Numbered from the stretch's first letter, positions 44,942-53,953 are shown. The stretch is DNA of 64,000 bases from DATFVA01 sp963747755 (GCA_963747755.1 CAVVGK010000018.1:389132-453131); one strand, 5' to 3'. The notes: generated by a model from the sequence alone, not told the origin. Made by a program: numbers and translations.

Positions 44942-45259
44942 ATGGGAGATAAAAAGAAAAGGGATACCAGTTACAGTACAACTCAAAAACTTATAAAAAC
45001 AATCGGACTTGCAGAAGTAGAAAAAGCCTGGCAGAAGCGTGGAATGAATGCCTGGGAAGAGCTAAGTATAAGAATGAATGAATATGTCAGCCCCTACGTC
45101 CTGCGCTATATGTCGAATAAATACGGTTGGAAACGGCCCGTAAACAAGAAAAGTGCAATATATAAAGGTGTATTAGCTGGAACGGTCCCAGCAGCTTATT
45201 ACAAGCACCTGATATTTCCGATGGAGGAAAATAAAAATGAACATATTATATCCGAATAA
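44942..45259 (+). CDS. Small basic element protein, unknown
   Basis: This 105-residue protein is Lys/Arg-rich with helical segments (TTQKLIKTIGLAEVEKAW, AWEELSIRMNEYVSPYVLRY, YKGVLAGTVPAAYYKHLIF). Its C-terminus overlaps the next gene by 23 bases, so the genes are co-translated. A DNA-binding role is possible from its composition but not shown. Confidence 0.6.
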   Translation: MGDKKKRDTSYSTTQKLIKTIGLAEVEKAWQKRGMNAWEELSIRMNEYVSPYVLRYMSNKYGWKRPVNKKSAIYKGVLAGTVPAAYYKHLIFPMEENKNEHIISE

Positions 45260-45650
45260 TCTCGATAAGGAATTTTACGATGTAACTATATACGAGAATC
45301 CAAACATCGTTCTTGATGGTTTTTACTATGGACCATTTAATAAAAAATACAAGAAGAGCAGGAAAGAATTAAACAACAGCTTAAAATTAATTTACATTTG
45401 CGATTACTGGCTCGATGGTTACTATTGGCACGATGCAAGATCTTACTATCACGTTCCAGATGTAAGAGTACTCGATCTGATTGAAAAGTACTATAACGTA
45501 TCAATTCCAATGGGCTGCCTGGCTATTGCAGTCAAACATAGAAAAGAAATACACGATATGGCCCCTGATGGTGATGGATTCGACCTGATATTTAATAAAA
45601 AAGCATACCTTAATTATTTAGAATTAAATGATAATGAAACGGGGAGATAA
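45237..45650 (+). CDS. Orphan protein of 137 residues
   Basis: This protein is rich in Tyr, Trp and Asp (YYWHDARSYYHVPDVRVLDL). It overlaps the preceding gene by 23 bases and lies three bases before the next, forming a three-gene set. No family recognised. Confidence 0.55.
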   Translation: MNILYPNNLDKEFYDVTIYENPNIVLDGFYYGPFNKKYKKSRKELNNSLKLIYICDYWLDGYYWHDARSYYHVPDVRVLDLIEKYYNVSIPMGCLAIAVKHRKEIHDMAPDGDGFDLIFNKKAYLNYLELNDNETGR

Positions 45651-45653
45651 AAA

Positions 45654-45842
45654 ATGAACCAAATAAAAAAGAATTATTCAATGGATGACATCCTGAGGGA
45701 TACAAAGCATAATTCCAAGGCACAGCAGGTATTTCTCAAGCTGCTTGCGAAACAGAAGAAGCCAAGGAATCCATTTGATGAATTAAGAGGTGAAACTTAT
45801 CCTTCATTACGAGAAGGAAAGTCTGGCGCTGAAGATATATAA
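45654..45842 (+). CDS. Small helical protein, last gene of the three-gene set
   Basis: This 62-residue charged protein (YSMDDILRDTKHNSKAQQVFL, AKQKKPRNPFDELRGE) has GGGAG six bases upstream of the ATG. It ends right at the shared terminator hairpin. Function unknown. Confidence 0.55.
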   Translation: MNQIKKNYSMDDILRDTKHNSKAQQVFLKLLAKQKKPRNPFDELRGETYPSLREGKSGAEDI

Positions 45843-45863
45843 AAAGGGAGCTTTTGCTCCCTT
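45841..45863 (-). terminator. Strong terminator shared by the convergent genes
   Basis: AAGGGAGC-TTTT-GCTCCCTT (45844-45863) forms an eight-base stem. On the minus strand it is followed by TTTTTATATAT, so it mainly ends the lipase-like transcript; on the plus strand it can act weakly. Confidence 0.8.
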
Positions 45864-45867
45864 GAAA

Positions 45868-48375
45868 TTACTTCAACAGTAACATCTTCTTCGAACTTAC
45901 ATAATCGTTTACCTGCAGCTTGTATATGTAGATTCCGCTTGCTAGGTGTGAAGCATCAAAATTTATGTTGTATCTCCCTTGTATTTTATTCTCATTAACC
46001 AAAGTAGCAACTTCTTTGCCAAGTATATCGAAAACTTTTAAGGAAACAAAACCATCCTGCTTCAATGAATACTTTATACTGGTATTCGGATTAAATGGAT
46101 TTGGGAAATTATTATATAATTTATTCTCAAGTGGAATTATCAGATCGCTAAAGGATTTTTGAAAATTTTCTGATGTAGTATCAGTCTCATATCTTCCGAC
46201 TGTTTTCAGAATATATTCTGTTTTAGGAAATAAATGTGTCCCTTTTCTGAATACAAAATCTAATTGCTGACCAGGGAAGATTTCTGCATATTGTTGATCT
46301 GGATCACCGACTAAAAGTTCCAGAACATTTCCTTGCTCATTATGTACTGCGCTGATCATCTCAAGAGTTTCTATGTCCGCAGTGTTAAGGTCTTTGATTA
46401 GATTTAGATAATTCATTGTTCCTCCTTGGTGAAATTCAACCAGAAGAGTTCCTTCTTCTAAGTTGCCAAGGTTATGAGAGGCAATGCTCACATTTGGTCT
46501 TAAGAAAATATCACCCAAATCTTGATCTCCTCCTCCTTCAGGAATAAATATTATATCCGCAGTAATGTCTTTTGCTAGAATAAATCCTTCAAGGATAATA
46601 AAGATATTCTTATTTATATCTATATCATTGCTGGTTAAATCTATCTTTAATACATCTCCAGGAATTACATCAAGTGTATTTTCATCCGATGCATTTAAAG
46701 TATTCGAAACATCAATTGAATCATTAAGTAAAATAGTAATTGGATTTGTGGGTTCTAAATAATTAATAACCTCACCGTTATCAGTAACAGCCACAAATTC
46801 ATCCTGATTCACATCTACCTCTATCATTTCAACCTTGTCAAGCCATGTATGTTCAGTTTCTGGTTCGCGTATTATGAAATTGATCTCGCCATTTCTGGGA
46901 GCAATTTCAGATTGAATTAAATAGTAATCCACAACATCCTCTGTAGGCTTAGCAGTAGAAGTAATGAGCAAAGTATTTTCGTCCTCCAATCCAGCGTCAC
47001 TTGTTGAATCCGATTCAAAAGCTAAAGTGGGACAGTGATAGTCCGATGCACTCCTGTTTAAACCATCCCAAACAGTTAATCTAAGATAATAATGAAAACG
47101 AAGATTATTAATACTTACTGTTGAATTGTTACCTCTATAATAATAATTACCACAATCTGGAGCATCTCCACAGCAAGGATACATTTGCTCCCACTGGTAT
47201 GTGACTCCGCCCTGTGCACCTGTTACGGTTGATGTAAAATTACTTGTAGTATTATTTTGTGCGCTTGTAGGTCCATTAATCGTAACGTGAAGAGATGGTA
47301 TAGTGATGCCATAAAAATTTAAACCTTCCCTTAATCGGTATAAAACTTCTGCATGATTTAGTTCTTCTCCATGATTTGTATGATTAGCATAAAATTGCCG
47401 GTTATAGTTTGGATAAATTTGGCTTGACTTCTGAACCACACCATCGGATTCTCCGTTTGTGTTGCCTGTAATCAATAAGTTCCATGTTTTGGGAAATTCT
47501 AAGAATATAGATAAGGTACCCAATGATTCTTCCAAATAAGAAAGATTCTGCGGCGTTGGGTTTTCTGCATAATTTATAAAATCACTAATTAAAACCATAT
47601 ATTTCCAAGCTTTTACATCGTCCACCGTATTCAACATCTGGTTTTCGCTTATCCCAAATAAGGAAGCAGCGGCTCTATATACTTGTGGATAATCTTCGGT
47701 GGCTGCAATGCCAACTTTTATAACATTATTTTCATAATTTGTATTTGGGTGATTTATGTAAAGGTCAGCGTTTGAACCCATTTTTAAGTCATTGAATGCC
47801 GGACCACCTAAATTAAAAACTAATTGGTTAAATTTATCCGCAGCAATTAAAACCCCAGCATAATTCGCTGCTTGTGCAAAAGCATAATGGATTCCTATTC
47901 CCTCGATCGTTTCTTCTAACCAACCGCCAGGATGCAATGCAGCTTCACAAGTTATAATTAATCTATGTACTACTTCAGCTGAATTGTTAGCAAGCATCGC
48001 GCCGATATGCGGTGAACCAATAGTAAAATGATATTGCACTCTACCTGGTTGCCCTTGTTCAAATTGACGTTTTAAGTGATACCTTGTATTCATTCCGCCC
48101 ATACTATATGAAATAGCAACTGAATTAGTTACGCTATTATTTATAAGGTAATCTCTTAAATTTAGACTTTGCTGGCTTGCACTATAAGTTCCATAAGTAC
48201 CACCTATCGTTGGCTGTAAAATTCTATTGAAATTGTACTCGTTCTGAAGAACACTTTTAACTCCCGTGCCATTCCAAACTGCACCAGTATTAAGCCAGCC
48301 ATGTACTAGAACACCATCTTGCCCGTATAAAAGTGCAGAGAATAAAATTAAAATTATAAATATTTTGGTTTTCAT
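45868..48375 (-). CDS. Secreted alpha/beta-hydrolase (lipase-like) with T9SS sorting domain
   Basis: This 835-residue protein runs from the ATG at 48375, whose ribosome site GGAG overlaps an upstream ATG (48387). It has a signal peptide (FIILILFSALLYGQ), an oxyanion loop LVHGWLNTG and the nucleophile motif AISYSMGGMNTRYHL (Ser91, counted from the chosen start). A His near HTNHGEELNHAEVLYRL is a candidate triad member. This is a PGAP1/lipase-like catalytic domain of about 350 residues. Beta-rich linkers follow, then a T9SS type A sorting domain (NNFPNPFNPNTSIKYSL, SGIYIYKLQV). It is an unexpected find in the accessory region. Confidence 0.85.
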   Translation of the reverse strand: MKTKIFIILILFSALLYGQDGVLVHGWLNTGAVWNGTGVKSVLQNEYNFNRILQPTIGGTYGTYSASQQSLNLRDYLINNSVTNSVAISYSMGGMNTRYHLKRQFEQGQPGRVQYHFTIGSPHIGAMLANNSAEVVHRLIITCEAALHPGGWLEETIEGIGIHYAFAQAANYAGVLIAADKFNQLVFNLGGPAFNDLKMGSNADLYINHPNTNYENNVIKVGIAATEDYPQVYRAAASLFGISENQMLNTVDDVKAWKYMVLISDFINYAENPTPQNLSYLEESLGTLSIFLEFPKTWNLLITGNTNGESDGVVQKSSQIYPNYNRQFYANHTNHGEELNHAEVLYRLREGLNFYGITIPSLHVTINGPTSAQNNTTSNFTSTVTGAQGGVTYQWEQMYPCCGDAPDCGNYYYRGNNSTVSINNLRFHYYLRLTVWDGLNRSASDYHCPTLAFESDSTSDAGLEDENTLLITSTAKPTEDVVDYYLIQSEIAPRNGEINFIIREPETEHTWLDKVEMIEVDVNQDEFVAVTDNGEVINYLEPTNPITILLNDSIDVSNTLNASDENTLDVIPGDVLKIDLTSNDIDINKNIFIILEGFILAKDITADIIFIPEGGGDQDLGDIFLRPNVSIASHNLGNLEEGTLLVEFHQGGTMNYLNLIKDLNTADIETLEMISAVHNEQGNVLELLVGDPDQQYAEIFPGQQLDFVFRKGTHLFPKTEYILKTVGRYETDTTSENFQKSFSDLIIPLENKLYNNFPNPFNPNTSIKYSLKQDGFVSLKVFDILGKEVATLVNENKIQGRYNINFDASHLASGIYIYKLQVNDYVSSKKMLLLK

Positions 48376-48430
48376 TTTAAACTCCATTTTTATTCTAACT
48401 TAATTTGGTTAAAGACAAAAACAGTTTATT

Positions 48431-48790
48431 CTATCTATTGGTCGAATAATTCAGCTCCTGGATATGGGAACTTATAAAAAAATTCACCGCATCTTTTGTA
48501 GGGTTGCTAAAGCTTTTCATTAACTTAGCGCAGCTGACTCCCAACATCCTTCCTAATATAATTTTGCCGATGACTTTAAGAGAAGAGTATAATGTATTTT
48601 CAGTACCCGAAAAATTCAAATTGTCATTTAAGAACTTGCTTCTGTTATAATTATAATTATAACCATGATATGATGCATAACTAAACGTTAATTTTAACTT
48701 TAATCCCGCAGCATTTGGCCCAATTATATTGTGTTGAGCATGTATTAAAGAAACACAAACACAATAAAATAAACAAAGTAAACTTTTCAT
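48431..48790 (-). CDS. Small secreted protein, unknown
   Basis: This 119-residue protein has a signal peptide (LLCLFYCVCVSLIHA) and a Tyr/Asn-rich, then helical tail. It lies between the lipase-like gene and the PQQ-propeller gene on the same strand with spacers of 43 and 18 bases. No family recognised. Confidence 0.55.
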   Translation of the reverse strand: MKSLLCLFYCVCVSLIHAQHNIIGPNAAGLKLKLTFSYASYHGYNYNYNRSKFLNDNLNFSGTENTLYSSLKVIGKIILGRMLGVSCAKLMKSFSNPTKDAVNFFISSHIQELNYSTNR

Positions 48791-48807
48791 AAATCAATTA
48801 CTCTTCA

Positions 48808-49911
48808 TTATTTGAATTGATAAGCTAATAATATTCCCTTTTGATCCGACTCTTTATAAGCCGTTGTATATATTTTACCGTCAGAATCCCAAAAAGCATT
48901 CATAAATCCATATTCAGTATTTGCACCACTCATCTTAAAGAATTCTTTGCCGTTGTATTTATCGAGGATAAGCAAAGCACCACTGGCTTTGAACATAACA
49001 TAGTTTTGATAAAATGATGGTTCAGAACTTATCGATCCACCACCCTGGTAAGACCATATTAATGAACCTGTATAAATGTTCAAAGCATAACAGGTTCTAT
49101 TAAGTGTTCCAAAGTAAACATAATATTCAGAGACTTTTGGAGTCACTTCCATCGGGGCATCAGCTTCAAATGACCACAATAATTCTCCCGTGGATTTTTC
49201 AAAACAATAGAAAATCCAGTTATCCCCAGGTACAAAAATGCGATCATTCCAAATGGAAACACCTCCCAAAGAACCACCGAACTGAGATTTTTCTTCTAGA
49301 TAAGGAATAGTGATTTTGTAATTTATTGTACCACCATGTTTGTTTATAGAATATAAATAGCCATCCTGAAAAATAGATCCTGTTACGAAATAGAGGAAAT
49401 CGCCATCTACAACGGGATTTACCGAATTTTTGCCAAATATTTGGGTTGTCCAAACTGTATTTCCTGTGGTTTTATCGAGAGCACTGACTTCATTCTCATC
49501 AGTTACATAAACGTAGTTTTCGTCTACTGCAGGTATAGGTATCCACGTAAAATTTGTTTTACTCCATAAAACGGAAAGATCATTCTCATTAAGTGCATAA
49601 AGAGAATAAACGCAATTATTATAATAAATAACATTATCTTGTACCACAGGAATACCGTGTGTACAGCCTCCGATTGAAGCTGTTTGTACGGATTTACCAT
49701 CTTTGCTTACTTTATACAACTGTCCTGCTAAGTTTAATTGTGTTTTAAATATTAATGAATTGTTTGAGACAGAAATCCCTGAGTTAGAAACTTCGCTCAG
49801 AGGTACTTCCCAAAGTTTTATAATGTGTTCATTAATAGAACTAACCGGATCGGAACATTCTGAGAGTAATAACGCAAGCAATGTAAAGATTGTGTATATC
49901 TTTTTCCGCAT
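48808..49911 (-). CDS. PQQ-like beta-propeller lipoprotein
   Basis: This 367-residue protein has a lipobox ending LLSEC and a series of PQQ-type blades (LDKTTGNTVWTTQIFG, FEKSTGELLWSFEADA, LNIYTGSLIWSYQGGG, LDKYNGKEFFKMSG). Each has the usual W motif. BamB-like folds assist barrel assembly, but this one lacks a family-specific signature. It is likely a surface or periplasmic scaffold co-expressed with the lipase-like protein. Confidence 0.82.
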   Translation of the reverse strand: MRKKIYTIFTLLALLLSECSDPVSSINEHIIKLWEVPLSEVSNSGISVSNNSLIFKTQLNLAGQLYKVSKDGKSVQTASIGGCTHGIPVVQDNVIYYNNCVYSLYALNENDLSVLWSKTNFTWIPIPAVDENYVYVTDENEVSALDKTTGNTVWTTQIFGKNSVNPVVDGDFLYFVTGSIFQDGYLYSINKHGGTINYKITIPYLEEKSQFGGSLGGVSIWNDRIFVPGDNWIFYCFEKSTGELLWSFEADAPMEVTPKVSEYYVYFGTLNRTCYALNIYTGSLIWSYQGGGSISSEPSFYQNYVMFKASGALLILDKYNGKEFFKMSGANTEYGFMNAFWDSDGKIYTTAYKESDQKGILLAYQFK

Positions 49912-49912
49912 T

Positions 49913-50407
49913 CTAATCTAATGTCCCGGTAATTTGTGTTTGGAAGTTTCTTATCGTTTGAACTGTATAATCCCAGTTAAGCCCCGAAATATCAGTGTTT
50001 TTCATTTTAGTAATCAATTCATTCATTAGGGTTTTATCTTCAAGTATCGATTTGAGTTCTTGTAATTTTTCTATTGCGGTTATTTTTTCCTCATTAATTT
50101 TCAAGTTGTCTGTATTTTTAAAGACAACAACCGAGTTGTTAATCTTTTGGATAAATGAATCTATAAAACGGGGTGTGATTTCTACTATTTCCCCGTCGTC
50201 CAAAATAATTTTAAAATATCCCTCCTTTTGTTGCGTAACAGGGTTTTCTATTGTACCTGCCTCGAAAGTAAAACTACCAGTAGCATTATTCCAACTCGGA
50301 ATTGTATAACTTGCAATATGTGTTTGACCAGAAGTTAATTGTAGACTTCCTGTTAATATGAATAAAAAAATGAATAAGAAACATTTATACGATATATTAG
50401 TTCTCAT
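49913..50407 (-). CDS. Secreted protein with helical C-terminus, unknown
   Basis: This protein has about 164 residues from the ATG at 50407, which has GGAAAGGGA six bases upstream. It has a signal peptide (CFLFIFLFILTGSLQLTSGQ), a beta-rich domain (GSFTFEAGTIENPVTQQKEG) and a helical tail (ITAIEKLQELKSILEDKTLM). It is the first gene of the four-gene secreted set. No family recognised. Confidence 0.65.
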   Translation of the reverse strand: MRTNISYKCFLFIFLFILTGSLQLTSGQTHIASYTIPSWNNATGSFTFEAGTIENPVTQQKEGYFKIILDDGEIVEITPRFIDSFIQKINNSVVVFKNTDNLKINEEKITAIEKLQELKSILEDKTLMNELITKMKNTDISGLNWDYTVQTIRNFQTQITGTLD

Positions 50408-50678
50408 AATTATTCCCTTTCCTTTTATTAATGTTGATAAGATTTTATTTACAAAGAACATCTCTAGGTATTTCTAAAGCCGTGTTTTTAATTATACTCA
50501 AATAATCACATCTAATTTTTATATATTTAATTGTTTTGATTTTATCTTTATTGCTGTGACTGTAGGACAGTCCGTAAATCTGTCCAAATCAAATACTGTA
50601 CTTTTTGTAATCGAACCATAAATAACTATCTAAAGTTAATTTATTAAAAATATTTCAGTTTATCTGTAGAGGAAACCA
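50408..50678. other. Upstream region of the secreted-protein set
   Basis: This AT-rich stretch has no gene. GGACAG (50565-50570) and CTGTCC (50580-50585) form an inverted repeat with a nine-base spacer that could be an operator for the minus-strand genes. Confidence 0.35.
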
Positions 50679-50937
50679 TTAATTATTTGAGCTATCCGCG
50701 GGATTAACTTCCCTCTTAATTAAAGCATTAATTTCATCTTTATGGTTAACTGTAAAAATTAACAATTCATTTGAATTCTTTAACTTTAGCTTATTTATAA
50801 TATTAAATTTGTGTGCTTCAACGGTATGGTGTGAAATAAATAACAGTTGCTATCTCAGCGTTTTTCTTCCCTTCTGCAATTTCCAATAAAATCTGTATTT
50901 CTCTTGTTGAGAGATTAAGATTCGTTCCATTTTTTTA
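50679..50937 (-). pseudogene. Decayed LuxR/NarL-type DNA-binding domain
   Basis: The minus strand reads NLNLSTREIQILLEIAEGKK and NAEIAT, then after a single frame change LFISHHTVEAHKFNIINKL and KLKNSNELLIFTVNHKDEI, ending at TAA (50679-50681). This is a classic LuxR helix-turn-helix with its recognition helix split by a frame change near 50842. An in-frame stop lies just upstream of the domain and no receiver domain is seen. An ATG with CAGGAG is retained in the wrong frame. Alternatively the break is a sequencing error, but two further breaks make decay likelier. Confidence 0.75.
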
Positions 50938-51280
50938 CTCCTGATTATGTATAATAAAAAATTAATCAATCAGAATTTTGTAGCCTAAACCTTCGGGTTA
51001 TATACTCAAATTCATTTTAGTCTAAGTAATTGATGTGTTGGATATAATAATCCCGAAGATTACTGTATAATTAAGTGGGTTTCAGAAATTGCTGCACTCA
51101 ACCCATTTATTTTTTAGTACTCCCTCGTGAGCGCGTCTTTAATTTCTAAAAAATGGATACTAATGTCAAATAAAATTTTGATTAAAGTAAAATTTTGTAT
51201 TAGTTCAAGATCAAATCAAAGGAAAAAGTATCTAAGACTCACTACCCCGGTATCTGATACCTAACATCCGGTACAAAATA
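50938..51280. other. Intergenic region, no gene recognised
   Basis: About 340 AT-rich bases. A loose GGGTT...AACCC inverted repeat followed by TTTATTTTTTAG (about 51077-51118) could be a plus-strand terminator. Nothing else recognised. Confidence 0.35.
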
Positions 51281-51308
51281 AAAACCCGGCAACGAGGGTG
51301 CTGCCGAG
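51279..51308 (-). terminator. Terminator after the UDG-like gene
   Basis: On the minus strand, CGGCA...TGCCG (51306 to 51287) is followed by GGGTTTTTATTTT, 55 bases after the stop codon of the UDG-like gene. Confidence 0.75.
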
Positions 51309-51362
51309 CTCAACTCTTTCAATCATCACGAGGCAGGGGTAAACCTCTGTGAACGAGTTCTG

Positions 51363-51842
51363 TTAAGTTTCTAATAATTTACGAATTTTCAGAGCAGTGT
51401 TTCTCTTCCATTCTGAGTGAATATCATACCATTCAGGTGAATATCGACCCAACTTACCAGCCTGCCTAGGATGAACAAGGGCGATCAGCTTAATTGGATA
51501 GCCATCAATAACGATATTCCGAATGCAACCATACTCTTTTTTAAGATTAAGAGGTTTTATATCTGGGTTATATTTTATAACAAAGTTAATCAGCGGCTCA
51601 TTTCCCAGTGTGATTAAGTACTGTGCTTTGGATTTATTAATTTCATTTATAATTTCAATCCGTCTTTTATCATCAATTATTCTGTTCTCTTTATCAGCCA
51701 ACTTCGTAGAATGTTTTTTAAGTTTGAATTTCTCAAACAACACTTCGTTCCTTCCCAATGCTTTCTCCTGCCCAGGGTTTAACATACTATAAGGAACAAG
51801 ATCACATAACCAGCATTCATCTCTGGATAGTCCTAGTGGCAC
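51363..51842 (-). CDS. Uracil-DNA-glycosylase-superfamily protein, N-terminally short
   Basis: This 159-residue protein starts at GTG, with an in-frame stop three codons upstream. LSRDECWLCDLVPYSMLNPG and QYLITLGNEPLINFV match the middle of family-4/5 UDGs, and ALVHPRQAGKLGRY is the HP-type second motif. The usual N-terminal block with the water-activating residue and GEAPG is missing, as are the four cluster cysteines of family 4. It is therefore a remnant or a diverged superfamily member; catalytic activity is doubtful. No N-terminal part is found in another frame upstream. Confidence 0.55.
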   Translation of the reverse strand: MPLGLSRDECWLCDLVPYSMLNPGQEKALGRNEVLFEKFKLKKHSTKLADKENRIIDDKRRIEIINEINKSKAQYLITLGNEPLINFVIKYNPDIKPLNLKKEYGCIRNIVIDGYPIKLIALVHPRQAGKLGRYSPEWYDIHSEWKRNTALKIRKLLET

Positions 51843-52029
51843 TAAATATTAGAAATGATAAAAGTTTTGCACACGATAACCAGATTCTTAACTATGACGA
51901 AAGTATGCTGATATTCAAAAATATATCTAGCATTATTTGATTTCTTGAGTCAATCGAGAAGGAAAACGTTTTGGAAAAAGAAAAAGATGATAACCAATAT
52001 GAAGATGATTTACCATTTTAAAATACGCT

Positions 52030-52095
52030 CTAGGGCTAATAAAGCAGACACTTATGCATCCCCAGTTTGTTCTGGACTGCGGGTTAGCGGCAACC
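52030..52095 (+). repeat. attC-like spacer A
   Basis: The core GCATCCCCAGTTTGTTCTGG begins at 52056 and is shared with spacers B and C. The arms GCTAA (52035-52039) and TTAGC (52084-52088) are inverted, and GTTAGCG resembles an R-box (GTTRRRY). It lies directly before the first orphan gene of the array. Confidence 0.4.
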
Positions 52096-52129
52096 CCGTC
52101 ACATGGCAAAATAATATTATAGGCATATA

Positions 52130-52822
52130 ATGGAAACAAATAGTTATTCTGAATTAAAAGGTCAGTTATTGATTTTAGAACAAATAAAGAATCCATCACA
52201 ATGGGTTTCAGAAGCTGTTCAAAAACTTCGGAATGAATTAAAGAATATTGAAAGTCAGAATAGATATTTATCTCAAATAGAATCTGCTAAAAATGAAATT
52301 GAGTTCATTAAATCAAAGTACGGCGATTTAGAAATTATTTACTCTGTAAATGAGAAGAAAATACTCGGCCAACCAAATATTCGTATTCCACAAATTGATA
52401 CTGGCGTGCGTGTTGTTACTCATCTTAGCGCGTTAAATAAGGATTATACTTTTAAGAAACCACGCTCATTCGTTTTCAATAATAACGAATATACTTCTTT
52501 CACAAATAGTTTTTGTCAGAAAATCTACATTAAAGATTGGAAGGATGTTTTAGAAGGTGTTTGCAATAAAATGCAAGAGTTACACCCAAATGAAATTAAT
52601 CGTGTCCTCAATATGCGCGGCAGAACGAGATTATACTTTGCTCAATCAAAAAGTCAATTGTCATCACTTGAAGCAAAAAACGCACCACGCAGAATAAAAA
52701 ATACGAACATTTATATGGAGACAAACTATCAAGCAAATTTACACGTTGAAAGAAGTTATCAAGTGATTGAATTATTTGGACACAAAAGAAGTGAATTAAA
52801 TTTTATCACCTTTCAGAACTAG
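52130..52822 (+). CDS. Orphan protein of the cassette-like array, coiled-coil start
   Basis: This 230-residue protein starts with a helical, Glu/Lys-rich segment (ILEQIKNPSQWVSEAVQKLR, NIESQNRYLSQIESAKNEIE). A beta-rich C-terminal half contains RPSFVFNN-type strands (KPRSFVFNNNEYTS), LNMRGRTRLYFAQSK and ERSYQVIELFG. No family recognised. It lies between attC-like spacers A and B, carries no obvious promoter of its own, and has AT-rich codon use like its neighbours. Confidence 0.6.
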   Translation: METNSYSELKGQLLILEQIKNPSQWVSEAVQKLRNELKNIESQNRYLSQIESAKNEIEFIKSKYGDLEIIYSVNEKKILGQPNIRIPQIDTGVRVVTHLSALNKDYTFKKPRSFVFNNNEYTSFTNSFCQKIYIKDWKDVLEGVCNKMQELHPNEINRVLNMRGRTRLYFAQSKSQLSSLEAKNAPRRIKNTNIYMETNYQANLHVERSYQVIELFGHKRSELNFITFQN

Positions 52823-52910
52823 TAATGTCAACCAACAAGCCAATCAACCCGACAGCATTGCATCCACCAGTCTGTTCCGGGGTGCGGTTGTTGGCGACAT
52901 TAGTGCCGCT
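52823..52910 (+). repeat. attC-like spacer B with two-part inverted arms
   Basis: TAATGTC (52823-52829) and CCAACAA (52832-52838) pair with TTGTTGG (52888-52894) and GACATTA (52896-52902). The arms are interrupted asymmetrically by AA on one side and C on the other. The core GCATCCACCAGTCTGTTCCG (52860-52879) matches spacers A and C. Two short paired boxes with an unpaired base around a variable centre are the architecture of integron attC sites. Confidence 0.5.
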
Positions 52911-53165
52911 AAACGTAACCCAATAGAGAGCTCAGATAGACGACTGGTAAAACAGACGCATAAAAAAAGTAACGAACAAAGAAAGATAGAACAAAAGGAA
53001 CAGATAAGAAAAGTTGTTCAACATAAATAATAATCAAAATAAGTGTTGTCTGTGAGACCGAAGTCAGAAAATTAAGATGATAAATCCCACGGGTGAACTG
53101 TTTTAACTTGACTTTCTTTTGTATAGACAACGCCGTTAGGCAGTTACATTAACAAAGGAGTAAAA

Positions 53166-53633
53166 ATGAAAACTTGTGTTAATCATCCCAATAGAAGAAC
53201 ATTTTCAATATGCCATAGTTGCGGAAAAGATTATTGCGAACAATGCTTAAATGAAGGTAAGGAATACTATTACTGTGAATCAGAGATATGTCAAGTTGAG
53301 TTAAAAAAAGAACTTGAATTGCACGAAACTGGGACAATTAAAAAGACAAAGAAATGGAAATATTTTCAAGGAAAAATAGGAAGGGGAAATTTTCTGTTGC
53401 GGATGTTTATCTATGTTTTCATCCTTGTTGTTGCCAGTATAATAATGAAAGGTTCATTTGCATTTTTGGGACTACTTTTAGTCTTTATAGCACTAGCACT
53501 ATATTTCAATGCTATAGGATTAAGGCTTAATGATTTAAATAAATCCTGGACATATTTTCTATTAATTTTCGTCCCCTTTGCAAATCTTTACTTGCTCTAT
53601 CTTTTATTTTTAAAAGAAGGCGAAAAAATATAG
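53166..53633 (+). CDS. B-box-like zinc finger plus DUF805 membrane protein
   Basis: This 155-residue protein starts with a B-box/zinc-ribbon-like Cys/His cluster (CVNHPNRRTFSICHSCGKDY, CEQCLNEG) at residues 4-50. It continues with a DUF805-type membrane domain (GRGNFLLRMFIYVFILVV, LRLNDLNKSWTYFLLIFVP). DUF805 proteins are unknown in function and common in cassettes and mobile DNA. A GTTAGGC box, identical to a canonical integron R-box, lies 30 bases upstream (GCCGTTAGGCAG at about 53129-53140). Confidence 0.75.
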   Translation: MKTCVNHPNRRTFSICHSCGKDYCEQCLNEGKEYYYCESEICQVELKKELELHETGTIKKTKKWKYFQGKIGRGNFLLRMFIYVFILVVASIIMKGSFAFLGLLLVFIALALYFNAIGLRLNDLNKSWTYFLLIFVPFANLYLLYLLFLKEGEKI

Positions 53634-53669
53634 AGCTAAATTATTATTTAGCGGAACTTGTCAATAGAA

Positions 53670-53953
53670 ATGAGACAAATATTCTTATTTACTGCACTTT
53701 CAAACCTCCTATTGGATACTATAAATTTTTACGGTGGATTGTTTGTGCCACAGCAATTTATTCCCTCTATTTTTTATATAACATAAAAGAAAATATTATT
53801 TGGGGGGTGTGGCTATTCGGATTAGTTGCACTTTTATTCAATCCTATTATTCCATTTTATTTAGGTAGGTCTTGTTGGCAAGTTGCTGATGTAATTGTAG
53901 GAGTGATTTTTATCGTTTCAATATTATCTTTAAAAGAAGAAACAAGTTATTAA
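53670..53953 (+). pseudogene. DUF6804-like small membrane protein with frame break near its start
   Basis: The main frame (ending TAA at 53951-53953) reads CTFKPPIGYYKFLRWIVC, GVWLFGLVALLFNPIIPFYL and GRSCWQVADVIVGVIFIV, matching the LLFNPI-x-P signature of DUF6804-type proteins. It has no start codon of its own. An ATG at 53670 (MRQIFLFTA) gives a good N-terminus but in another frame, so a one-base deletion or a -1 frameshift near 53695 is needed. It lies between the DUF805 gene and spacer C. Either a decayed cassette gene or a sequencing error. Confidence 0.65.

Noticed and set aside
51933..52199. Minus-strand frame of 88 codons and its plus-strand neighbour
   Set aside because: They overlap the spacer and the UDG-like gene upstream region and show no family motif; probably chance frames in AT-rich DNA.
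52909..53130. Minus-strand frame of 73 codons in the spacer after the first orphan gene
   Set aside because: No ribosome site and low-complexity sequence; likely chance in AT-rich DNA.
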